Position numbers and translations under genes: made by a program. Under the pieces are notes generated by a model. The model was given only the letters and a program-made list of their open reading frames with translations. It was not told where the DNA came from and searched no databases. A stretch of 49,609 nt of DNA, taken from positions 1 through 49,609 of the forward strand of contig CAJUKF010000017.1 in NCBI GenBank assembly GCA_910587355.1, written 5' to 3'. This stretch comes from an uncultured Muribaculaceae bacterium (GTDB lineage Bacteria; Bacteroidota; Bacteroidia; Bacteroidales; Muribaculaceae). Below, piece after piece: positions 8,338 through 16,700 of the stretch. The stretch's first letter is position 1. Each line of letters begins with the position of its first letter.

Positions 8338-10686
8338 TTACCAACCGGCGTTCTGAACACAGAGTTTGTTGCGGTTCAGTTCAGCCTGAGGTATGGGGAA
8401 TAAGCTCATCTGCTTTGTAAACACACGCTCCTGCTGTTTAACGCGTTTGTAGAAATTCACATTCTTGTTTGCGTCGGTGAGGCCTACGTTATTGATGTTG
8501 AAGCCTGTCATAGAGCCGCCTTCTCCACCGGTGTGATAAGCAGGATAAATCCATCCGTCGGTCATCTCAGCACCATTGCGCCACTTGCCGTCGGCAACAC
8601 TCCAGCGACGAACGTCGAAGTAGTGTTTGTTCTCGTAGGCAAGCTCAAGCAGACGCTCACGGTAGATAGCCTTGAGCACAGTCTCCTTGTCGTAGGCGGG
8701 GAGAATGACTTTAGTCTGTTGGCGGATATCCAGGCCTGTGTCGCCAGCGTTAACACCATACTGGGCGATACCGGCACGACTGCGGATGTAGTTCACATAC
8801 TTGAGTGCTTCGGCAAATTCACCGAGTTCGGCGCAAGCCTCGGCGTAGTCGAGGTAAACCTCGGCAAGACGGTATTCGCAACTCATGTTGAAGTTCGACT
8901 CCTTGTGATAGTAGTTCTTACGCACAATAGTGCCGAAAACAGGATAGTCGAGGGTCCTGCCGTCGGAACCGGAGTTACCGTTGAACTGCATCTGAACTGC
9001 TGCGCCACCCTGGAAGTCCCACGGACGGTTCTGGAATGTAACAGCCAGATAGAAACGGGCCTCGCGGTTATAGAACTGCTTCATGATTGAAGTAGGACCG
9101 GTATAGGAGACTGCACCGCCCGACGAAGCGGGTTTGAAATACTCGTAGCCCGAAATCGGGTCTTTGTAAGCGGAGGTCTGGATAATGGCAGACGAGCCAC
9201 GAACTGCTGTGGGAGGATTATCAGTATCGTATGTGAAGTAGTCGGGGTCTTCGTCGATGCGCAAACCTTTGTTTGTGAAGTAAAGGTCAACGAATTCGAG
9301 AGGAATGGAGAGAGCGCCGCCACCCTTGTCGTAGTTCGAGGGAAGACCGGAGAAACGGGGAACCATCGAATAGCCTTCACGGCTGGCTTTAGTACGGCCA
9401 AAAATCAGCTCCTCGTTATATGTAGTACCCATGCTTGCGTAGAATACCGACTTGAAGGGGCATGCCTGCGAGAGGTCAGTAACCATGTGGTCATATGTAT
9501 CGCGGAGAACGAGCGAATACTTGCCGCTGTTGATGATTTTCAAAGCCTGAGCCTTGAGGTCGCGCCATTTCTGCTCGTCGCGTCCCTGCGGGAAGAGAGG
9601 TGTGCCGTTCTGATTGGACATTTGCACATAATATTGGTCTCCATTGAAGAGATACGAAGCTCTGAAGAGATATGCGTCACAAAGAAGCATATCCACCACT
9701 TCCTGAGTAAAGACTCCATCTACAATGTAGTCATGATTTCCGAATGCGTCAAAAGACGATTTAAGCACATTTTGATTGAGCACGGCTTTAAACTCTGATA
9801 TGATATAATCAAAGCATTCGTCGACGGTATTGCGGGCAAGCTGACCGAGGTCAATCGAGTTTTCGGTTGCGCATACACGCTCGCCAATTAAAGGCACGGG
9901 GCCATAGAGTTTCACAAGGTTAAGATAAAACAACGCACGCAACGCACGCGCCTCTGCATGAACGGTAGCCTTTTCTGAACTTGATAAAGCTTCGCTATTA
10001 TTGATATTCGCCAAAAAGGCATTACATTTAGAGATGCCGATGTAGTACTGCTGCCACATACGCTGTACAAAGCCGGTAGAAGAAGTGAGCGTACCGTTGA
10101 TTATATCGTGGGTCTCCACCCAATCCCAGGGGAGGTAGCCTTCGATAGAGCCGCCGTTCCAATACATGCCAGTATTATCTGCATAGCGGTTGGTGCAGTC
10201 GGGATAGAACGTATAGATATCTTCAAGCCAACCAAGTGCCAAATCACGGTTTTGGAAAAGGTCTGATTCTGTAAAAGTGTAATCCAAAGTGCTGACATAT
10301 CCGCCCTCCAAACCATTGATTATCGCTTTTACACGGTAATAATTAGCGCCCAGCAGTGGGGTTCTGTCGGTATAGCTTGTTTCTGTAGTGTTAGTAAGCT
10401 GAGAAAATTTAGCATTATCCGAAGAGCGATAAACAGTGTAGGATGTTGCGCCTTCCACCGGATTCCATTTTATTGTAATGTAACCGTTTTGTGTTGTCAA
10501 CTGAACATCGTCAGGCGCCGGCATGTCGATGACATCTATATAATCGATATCGGAAACAGCTATCTGCTGGCTCACTTTGCCCAAGCTAAAGATTTGCAAT
10601 ACTTTCACTTGTTTTGCAAAGCCAAATAGAGCTATGAGCGAAAGGACACCCAAAACAAGCGATTTGCCTATGTATGATTTTTTCAT
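8338..10686 (-). CDS. SusD/RagB-like protein with N-terminal fibronectin type III domain, no lipobox
   Basis: A 782-residue exported protein, longer than usual SusD proteins (500-650). A signal-like segment (1-24) carries no cysteine, so the usual lipid anchor is missing. Then come a short strand-rich stretch (SQQIAVSDIDYIDVID, about 40-53) and a fibronectin-III domain (about 55-135: APDDVQLTTQNGYITIKW, SYTVYRSSD, ANYYRVKAI). The rest is SusD: tetratricopeptide-like helices (EARALRALFYLNLVKLYGPVPLI), the YLDYAEACAELGE helix and the ending FDVRRWSV/LFPIPQAELN. There is no susC gene next to it; its only operon partner is the small secreted protein 6 nt upstream. It probably binds a surface ligand, perhaps working with a SusC encoded elsewhere. 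Confidence 0.88.
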   Translation of the reverse strand: MKKSYIGKSLVLGVLSLIALFGFAKQVKVLQIFSLGKVSQQIAVSDIDYIDVIDMPAPDDVQLTTQNGYITIKWNPVEGATSYTVYRSSDNAKFSQLTNTTETSYTDRTPLLGANYYRVKAIINGLEGGYVSTLDYTFTESDLFQNRDLALGWLEDIYTFYPDCTNRYADNTGMYWNGGSIEGYLPWDWVETHDIINGTLTSSTGFVQRMWQQYYIGISKCNAFLANINNSEALSSSEKATVHAEARALRALFYLNLVKLYGPVPLIGERVCATENSIDLGQLARNTVDECFDYIISEFKAVLNQNVLKSSFDAFGNHDYIVDGVFTQEVVDMLLCDAYLFRASYLFNGDQYYVQMSNQNGTPLFPQGRDEQKWRDLKAQALKIINSGKYSLVLRDTYDHMVTDLSQACPFKSVFYASMGTTYNEELIFGRTKASREGYSMVPRFSGLPSNYDKGGGALSIPLEFVDLYFTNKGLRIDEDPDYFTYDTDNPPTAVRGSSAIIQTSAYKDPISGYEYFKPASSGGAVSYTGPTSIMKQFYNREARFYLAVTFQNRPWDFQGGAAVQMQFNGNSGSDGRTLDYPVFGTIVRKNYYHKESNFNMSCEYRLAEVYLDYAEACAELGEFAEALKYVNYIRSRAGIAQYGVNAGDTGLDIRQQTKVILPAYDKETVLKAIYRERLLELAYENKHYFDVRRWSVADGKWRNGAEMTDGWIYPAYHTGGEGGSMTGFNINNVGLTDANKNVNFYKRVKQQERVFTKQMSLFPIPQAELNRNKLCVQNAGW

Positions 10687-10692
10687 GGCTGA

Positions 10693-11223
10693 TTAATTGA
10701 TTATGAATTTAAGCGTTAGTTTCGAATCGCTGTTTGTTGCGACTGCGATATAAGCTCCCGGCGTGAGTGCCTCTACGGAGAGCGATTGACCGGCATTGGC
10801 AGTCGACATCGCTATCAGCGAGCCGTTGAGACTGAATATGCCGATACTGTACGGCAAATCCGACGGCGACTCTATGACTATCGACTTAGTGTCGCGCTGA
10901 AAAACCATACGGGAATCCGCGTCAATTTCTACTTCGTCGAGACCGGCAGATTCTGTCGGAACGGCATCGTCGATTTTAATGCGGTTAAACAAGGAGTACA
11001 ACAGCTTAACTTTCTCAGTGCTGTCGCCCGTCGACGAACTGACAGTCATGCCGTCGTCGCCAAATGTGATTCGGTTTAGCTTCGAGAGGTCAATACAATG
11101 CTCCGTCTCGCTATTTCCAGTAAAGATAAGGCATGGCACCTTTTCTTCTGCGGCTACATCTCGTGAACAGCATAGTAACAAACCAGTAAGCAAACCCGTC
11201 GCTAAAATGCGGTTTGGTTTCAT
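10693..11223 (-). CDS. Small secreted protein of unknown function with C-terminal sorting-like domain
   Basis: I do not recognise the family. I take the ATG at 11223 as start (176 residues), because it begins a proper signal peptide (KPNRILATGLLTGLLLCCSRD, possibly with a lipobox at LLLCC); an in-frame ATG at 11256 would add 11 polar residues ahead of it. The middle has IDLSKLNRITFGDDG, a short motif of the same type as IAVSDIDYIDVID in the SusD-like protein downstream. The last 60 residues (IGIFSLNGSLIAM to TPGAYIAV to LKFIIN) resemble the C-terminal sorting domains seen on Bacteroidota secreted proteins. It is the first gene of a two-gene operon with a 6-nt gap. Confidence 0.7.
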   Translation of the reverse strand: MKPNRILATGLLTGLLLCCSRDVAAEEKVPCLIFTGNSETEHCIDLSKLNRITFGDDGMTVSSSTGDSTEKVKLLYSLFNRIKIDDAVPTESAGLDEVEIDADSRMVFQRDTKSIVIESPSDLPYSIGIFSLNGSLIAMSTANAGQSLSVEALTPGAYIAVATNSDSKLTLKFIIN

Positions 11224-11361
11224 CGGGTGTGATAAATGATATATGCCTTCGGACACATTTTAAAGGCAGTTATAATACACGAAAAAAGCGTAGGTGTCCT
11301 TATTATTACCCGTCCCATTATCTGAGGCTTCTCGCATTGCCCATCTACATAGAACAGGTAA

Positions 11362-11588
11362 CACATAGAAGCCCACGCTTGTGTATGTATACAATGCAAT
11401 CCGATGCCGCATCTCTTCTCAGAGAAAGCATCGAAAGCCATAATACATATCCAAGGGCATCTATCGTCACCCTGCTCTTGATGTAGATAAATTTTTGCGA
11501 GAAATTCAGATAATCAAGAACAAAGCGCATAATAAACGCTTTCCAAAATGTCTGCACCCACCCTCAAAGCCACGTGGGCTTCTATGTG
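11362..11588. repeat. 16-bp perfect inverted repeat enclosing 195 bp (candidate invertible segment or leader stem)
   Basis: CACATAGAAGCCCACG at 11362-11377 is the exact reverse complement of CGTGGGCTTCTATGTG at 11573-11588. The enclosed 195 bp is in the size range of Bacteroides invertible promoters. The right arm begins about 10 nt after the -7 box at 11606-11599, so in RNA the arms would also form a long-range stem at the very 5' end of the operon transcript. A partial direct copy (ACATAGAA) lies 15 bp outside the left arm. No recombinase gene is present in the window. Confidence 0.8.
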
Positions 11589-11598
11589 GTCGGCGCTG

Positions 11599-11606
11599 CA
11601 AAGATA
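11599..11606 (-). promoter_or_regulatory. -7 promoter element of the small secreted protein/fn3-SusD operon
   Basis: The minus strand reads TATCTTTG, a full match. Initiation would fall near 11594, giving an untranslated leader of about 370 nt that contains both inverted-repeat arms. Confidence 0.65.
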
Positions 11607-11776
11607 ATAATATTATTGTAATGCAACTCAACAACATCCAAAAAAATTTAAAATTTGACAAACTTTACAAATCGCGCTGCTTGTAACATTGAAAAAACTG
11701 CTCTTTTTCAATAAGAGCCGCTTCGACACCTATTAATAAAGTATACAGATGCGTAAAAAATTTAACAAAAAAGTAG

Positions 11777-11784
11777 TAATTTTG
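11777..11784 (+). promoter_or_regulatory. Distal -7 promoter element upstream of the thioredoxin-like gene
   Basis: TAATTTTG, a full consensus match, followed within about 10 nt by a GGCCC/GGGCC hairpin. A transcript from here would have a leader of about 85 nt. Confidence 0.5.
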
Positions 11785-11850
11785 CATCCATGGCCCATCC
11801 TGGGCCTATTTTGACATTTCTGCTAAACCCGCACGCCCTTCAGCGTGTTG

Positions 11851-11858
11851 TACTTTTG
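11851..11858 (+). promoter_or_regulatory. Proximal -7 promoter element of the thioredoxin-like gene
   Basis: TACTTTTG, a full consensus match, ends 16 nt before the ATG at 11875. It lies inside the frame that an upstream GTG start (11845) would use, which supports the ATG as the real start. Confidence 0.5.
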
Positions 11859-11874
11859 CTCATTTGATAATATT

Positions 11875-12360
11875 ATGAAAAAAATCATCTTCTGCGGCAT
11901 TGCCGCTATCCTCGCTCTCGCATCCTGCAACTCAAAGAATGCAGGAGACACCGTCGAAACAGCCAACGCTCCTCAGGCTCAGGAAACAACTCAGCCCGCT
12001 CTTACGGCTCCCGTCGCCACCGACGGTAAAGTAATCGAACTCACCGACGCCTCTGCGATTGCCCCAGACATGAAAGTGGAGCAGCTCACCGTGCTCGACT
12101 TCAATGCCGTATGGTGCGGTCCTTGCCGCCAGCTTGCTCCCGTACTTGAGCAGATGGCCGAGAAATACAAAGGTCGCGTCTCCTTCATCTCCATTGATGT
12201 AGACAAGTTCGGCAGCCTTTTTGAAGCATTTAATCTCGGCAGCTCGATTCCCGCTGTAGTATTCCTCACCCCTGACGGAGAACGCAAGGTATACATCGGC
12301 ACAGGCGAACTACTGCCCGACACCGCTTTCGAAGCAATCATCGACGCAAACCTCAAATAA
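11875..12360 (+). CDS. Thioredoxin-fold lipoprotein
   Basis: A 161-residue exported lipoprotein. The signal peptide ends in the lipobox LASC (Cys18), followed by a Thr/Ala/Gln-rich linker (20-50). The thioredoxin domain (about 53-161) has the active site WCGPC (Cys81, Cys84), the NAVWCGPCRQLAP block and the cis-Pro loop SSIPAVVF. It is expected to reduce or exchange disulfides on the periplasmic side. The ATG at 11875 is preferred over an upstream in-frame GTG because it starts the signal peptide. The helicase gene follows after 22 nt, so the two are probably co-transcribed. Confidence 0.9.
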   Translation: MKKIIFCGIAAILALASCNSKNAGDTVETANAPQAQETTQPALTAPVATDGKVIELTDASAIAPDMKVEQLTVLDFNAVWCGPCRQLAPVLEQMAEKYKGRVSFISIDVDKFGSLFEAFNLGSSIPAVVFLTPDGERKVYIGTGELLPDTAFEAIIDANLK

Positions 12361-12382
12361 CAGATAATCGGTTTTAATCGAT

Positions 12383-13699
12383 ATGGATTCCGCACTTCTC
12401 ATCGCCAGAGCAAAAGAAAAGCTCGACATTGAAAAGCTCACTCCCGTTCAGAGACAAATGGCCGACACTCCGCTGCCGGCCAGGCTTCTGCTCACAGCTC
12501 CGACGGGCAGCGGCAAGACTTTGGCTTTCGCACTGCCCTTTCTCCGTTCAGTTAAAAAAGGCGAAGGGGTCCGCGGACTCGTCATCGTACCGACTCGCGA
12601 GCTGGCTCTTCAGGTCTTTGAAGTAGTGCGGAGTCTTGCATCACCCGAATTAAAGACAACCGCCATGTACGGCGGCCACAGCTTTGAAGCCGAAACGAAA
12701 AGCCTCGACGGAGACCCTGCCATCATAGTCGCCACGCCAGGCCGTCTGCTCGACCATATCCGCCGCGGCACCGTAAATGTATTCGGCGTCACATCTCTCG
12801 TTCTTGACGAATACGACAAATCTCTCGAACTCGGATTTCTCCCCGATATGAGGGCGATTGCCGGGCGTCTCAAAAATTTGTCGACAACAATTCTCACCTC
12901 GGCGACCAAACTCAGCGAACTTCCCGACTTTTTAGAGCTGAAGGATTTTAAGACTTTCGATTATACCGGCGACGACAAAACCATTGAGCCCGACTTAGAA
13001 TTCATGAGGGTCGACAGCCCCTCAGCCGACAAACTCGAAACCCTCGACAGCCTTCTTCGCGACCTCGCCGCCAGCCGTGTGATAGTTTTTGTAAATCACC
13101 GGAATGCCGCCGAACGTGTGTACCAACATCTGAAATGCCGGCACTTCCCGGCCGGGCTATATCACGGAGGCCTTGAGCAAGATGAACGTGAACGGGCTCT
13201 CACATTGTTTTCCAACGGCACAACACCTATCCTTATATCCACCGACCTCGCATCGCGTGGACTCGACATAAGCGGTGTGGATGCCGTGGTCCACTATCAT
13301 CTGCCTGTATCTCCTGAGGCAATGACACACCGCAACGGCCGTACTGCCCGAATGGGAGCTTCCGGCAGAGCTTTCGCCATAGTAAGCGACACCGACAGAG
13401 TGCCGGATTTCTTCCCTGTTCTCGAACAATACTGGCCAGAAGGTTCCGGCGAAATCAAGCCCTCACAATGGGCGACCTTGCACTTCAACGCAGGCAAACG
13501 AGAAAAAATTTCACGCGGAGACATCGCCGGATTCCTTATTCAGAAAGGAGGACTCTCCAAAGACGAAGTAGGACGGATTGACATCCGCGACCACCAGGCA
13601 TACGTCGCCGTACCGGCCTCTAAAGCACGCGACACAGCCCTTGCCGTTGCCCCTTACAAAATAAAGAACACGCGCGTAAGAGTGACCCAGCTGAAATGA
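12383..13699 (+). CDS. dbpA: DbpA-like DEAD-box ATP-dependent RNA helicase
   Basis: A 438-residue cytoplasmic helicase. Motifs in order: Q-motif region LTPVQRQM (19-26), Walker A APTGSGKT (39-46), PTRELALQ (70-77), TPGR (118-121), motif II written DEYD (142-145) instead of DEAD, TSAT (172-175), STDLASRGLDI, and HRNGRTARMG. The last 75 residues (KISRGDIAGFLIQKGGLSKDEVGRIDI to VRVTQLK) form a DbpA-type RNA-binding domain, which in known members guides the enzyme to 23S rRNA during 50S assembly. The substitution in motif II keeps both acidic residues. The symbol is given by domain architecture. Confidence 0.88.
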   Translation: MDSALLIARAKEKLDIEKLTPVQRQMADTPLPARLLLTAPTGSGKTLAFALPFLRSVKKGEGVRGLVIVPTRELALQVFEVVRSLASPELKTTAMYGGHSFEAETKSLDGDPAIIVATPGRLLDHIRRGTVNVFGVTSLVLDEYDKSLELGFLPDMRAIAGRLKNLSTTILTSATKLSELPDFLELKDFKTFDYTGDDKTIEPDLEFMRVDSPSADKLETLDSLLRDLAASRVIVFVNHRNAAERVYQHLKCRHFPAGLYHGGLEQDERERALTLFSNGTTPILISTDLASRGLDISGVDAVVHYHLPVSPEAMTHRNGRTARMGASGRAFAIVSDTDRVPDFFPVLEQYWPEGSGEIKPSQWATLHFNAGKREKISRGDIAGFLIQKGGLSKDEVGRIDIRDHQAYVAVPASKARDTALAVAPYKIKNTRVRVTQLK

Positions 13700-13771
13700 T
13701 GAACAATAAACGGCAGTCAGCCGTTATTAAGAAAATCAAAAACGCAAGCTTAATTCATCACTTTCATCACT

Positions 13772-16700
13772 GTGAAGTTCCGCAATATCATATTAACAGC
13801 CGTCAGAGCAATCGCTTACATAGCTTTTGCTCTGGTATTGTTTGTAGTCGGTCTTGTCGGCGTTCTTTATTCTCCGTGGGCACAGAACATCGCCAGAATC
13901 GCATTAGTAAACAAACTCGACGGCAGAGACGGAACTCCGAAACTGACCCTTGATGAGCTGCGCCTGCATTTCCCCCTCACACTCGAAGGCGCCGGCCTCA
14001 CACTCGAACAGAACGGAGACACCATCATGTCGGCCGAGCGGCTGGAGGTGTCAGCCGAACTTATGCCCCTGCTCACCGGTAATGCACACATAAGCGAATT
14101 ACAACTCCAGAAAGCCCTCTATGTAATGGGGACGCCCGATTCACTTATGTACATGCGCATCAACGCCGACAGCCTCGGTCTGTCGCCTGCCGTGATACAT
14201 CTGCCTACAATGGGCATAGACTTGCAGAAAGGCGCCATATCCGGCGGACACGTAGCCATGGTAATGCGTCCCGATACCGGTCTTCCAACTCCACCGGCTC
14301 CCCCGACAAAAATGTCGGTCAAGGTAGGAAACATACATCTGGATGACTTCACTTTCTCCATGCGTATGATGCCGACCATCGATACCCTCACGGCACATAT
14401 CGCATCGTCGGAGATGAACAGCGGCCTCATCGACCTTCTGAATCAGAAAATATCTCTCGCCACATTCTCAGGCTCCGGTCTCGATGCGCGTTACATCGCT
14501 CCCGACTCCGTGTCGATAGCCACCGGAGGCCCCTACCCTACCGAAAAACAGCTCGCTGCCCAGGCCGCAGCGCCAAAAAGCGCTCCATGGACCATTCAAA
14601 TCGACAGCATAGCCTTCGACAAGTCGCACGGCCTGTACACCACCGCCGGCATAAAGCCGCTTCCCGGCCTCGACTTCGCATATATAGAGCTTGACGACCT
14701 CGACCTGAAGCTGAACAATTTCTACAATCAGGCCACCACAGTCAAATTGCCGCTCAGCATCCGCGGCCGTGAACGCTGCGGCGTGGACCTCGCTGTCGAC
14801 GGCACACTCGACATCGACTCCGTGGCCCTGTCGTTCAACGATGTACGTCTTTCGACACCCAACTCCACCGTGGCAAGTCTCAACGGCAAGCTCGGCATGG
14901 GCGACTTCGCCTCGAATCCGCAGCTGCCGCTAGCGCTCGACCTCGACGGCGCCTTCTCGCCTGCCGACCTTTCGCTCATGTTCCCGCCTTTCAAGACATA
15001 TCTCGCAGCCGTTCCGCATGCCGAGGACATACAGCTCATTGCAAAGGCCGACGGCACTACCGGACATCTCGACATCAGGCGGTTTGACCTCGACCTTAAC
15101 CGATGCATACATTTAGGCGCCAACGGCTATATAGAAAACTTCATGGACCCGGCTCGGCTCGGAGGTAACATCGCGCTCAAAGGCAACATAATCAACGTAA
15201 ACACTTTCAAAAATGCACTTCTGAGCAAAGAAACCGCCTCCACTCTCGAAATTCCTCCGATGACTCTCAAGGGAAACGTGGTAATCGCCAACGGCACCTA
15301 CGACGGCAGACTCACCGCTGTCACAGGCAAAGGTGATTTGCGATTCTCGGGCCGCTGGAACGGCGATGCTGAAAAATATACGGCTGACCTAACTACAAAC
15401 GCATTCCCCGTCAACGCTTTCATGCCCTCCCTCGGAGTTGGTGCTGTCACAGCCAAAGTAAACGTAGACGGCAAAGGATATGACCCGTTCAACAAATCGA
15501 CCGTCATTCAGGCAAAAGCTGATGTAGCATCACTGCTCTACAATGGCGCCGATTATAAGGACATTGCTGCCGATGTCATTCTCTCCGACGGACATGCACA
15601 AATCAAGGCCGAATCATCGAACGCCGACGCCGATTTCACGCTCTCGGCTGAAGGGAATCTCGATGGTACTACCTATACATGGACAGCCGATATCGACGGA
15701 CGCAACATCGACCTCTATGCACTGAAGTTCAGCGAGATACCTGCTTCTGTCGAAATCGTGGCAAACGGCGGCGCTACAATAGGTCCGGGCAAGAACGACA
15801 TTCATGCCCGGCTGCATGTCGCCGATGCTTTTTACCGCCGTGAAAGCGGCACTATCGCCGTAAATGACATCAAAGTAAATTTCCTCGCCGCCGATTCGGC
15901 GACTACAGCCAATATCACAAACGGAGACCTGGAGGCTTCGTTCCAGTCGTTCGTAAGCCTCGACTCGCTCATCAACGGTTTTTCACATGCTTCCGGGCTT
16001 CTGAGCGAACAGATTGACCATCTCGTAATCAATGTCGACACCCTCGGCAAAGCTCTGCCTCCGTTCGCATTCAGTGTATCCGGAAGCCGGTCTAATATGG
16101 TAAACGACATACTCGCACCGTCGGATATGTCGGTGGGCGATTTCTATCTGTCGGCCAACAACGGCTCTTTCCTCACTTTCAGCGGCACAGTCCGCGAACT
16201 CAGCACCGGTTCAATGATATTGGACTCAATCTACGTGAATGCCATTCAGGACAATGCGGACATGAATCTTGACGCAGGACTCCTCAACCGGCCGGGAAAT
16301 CTCGACCAGTGGCACAGCGTCGCTCTCAAAGGCACCGTGAAAGGCCGTTCGGCATCACTTGACATCCACCAGCAGAACCTCAGCGGCAATACCGGCTTTC
16401 GATTCGGGCTCGCCGCCGAGACAACAGCCGACACTACGGTGGTGCTCAATATCAGGCCTTACGACCCGGTCATCGGTTATCAGAACTGGAGTGTGAACGA
16501 GGATAACTTTATACGTTACGACATACGCGACAAGCATCTAGATGCAAATGTGCGCATGAATGGCGGCAACAGTTCTCTCGCTATATATACCCAGCATCCC
16601 GACAGCCTAGGCAAACTCGCCGACAAACATCAGGAAGACCTTGTCATACAACTGAAAGACATCCATATATCCGACTGGATTTCGTTCAACCCCTTCGCAC

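Larger units (their letters stand above)
11224..11874. other. Long divergent intergenic region with inverted repeat and promoters
   Basis: About 650 bp without a convincing gene. Toward the minus operon it holds a perfect -7 box at 11606-11599 and then a leader of about 370 nt. In that leader lie the two arms of a 16-bp perfect inverted repeat (11362-11377 and 11573-11588), with a small stem at 11522-11543 between them. Toward the thioredoxin gene it holds two plus-strand -7 boxes (11777-11784 and 11851-11858) and a GGCCC/GGGCC hairpin at about 11792-11806. Short open frames here have no family features. Confidence 0.7.

Noticed and set aside
11845..11874. GTG start extending the thioredoxin-like lipoprotein
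   Set aside because: It would put extra residues before the signal peptide and overlaps a perfect -7 box. The ATG at 11875 starts a clean lipoprotein signal.
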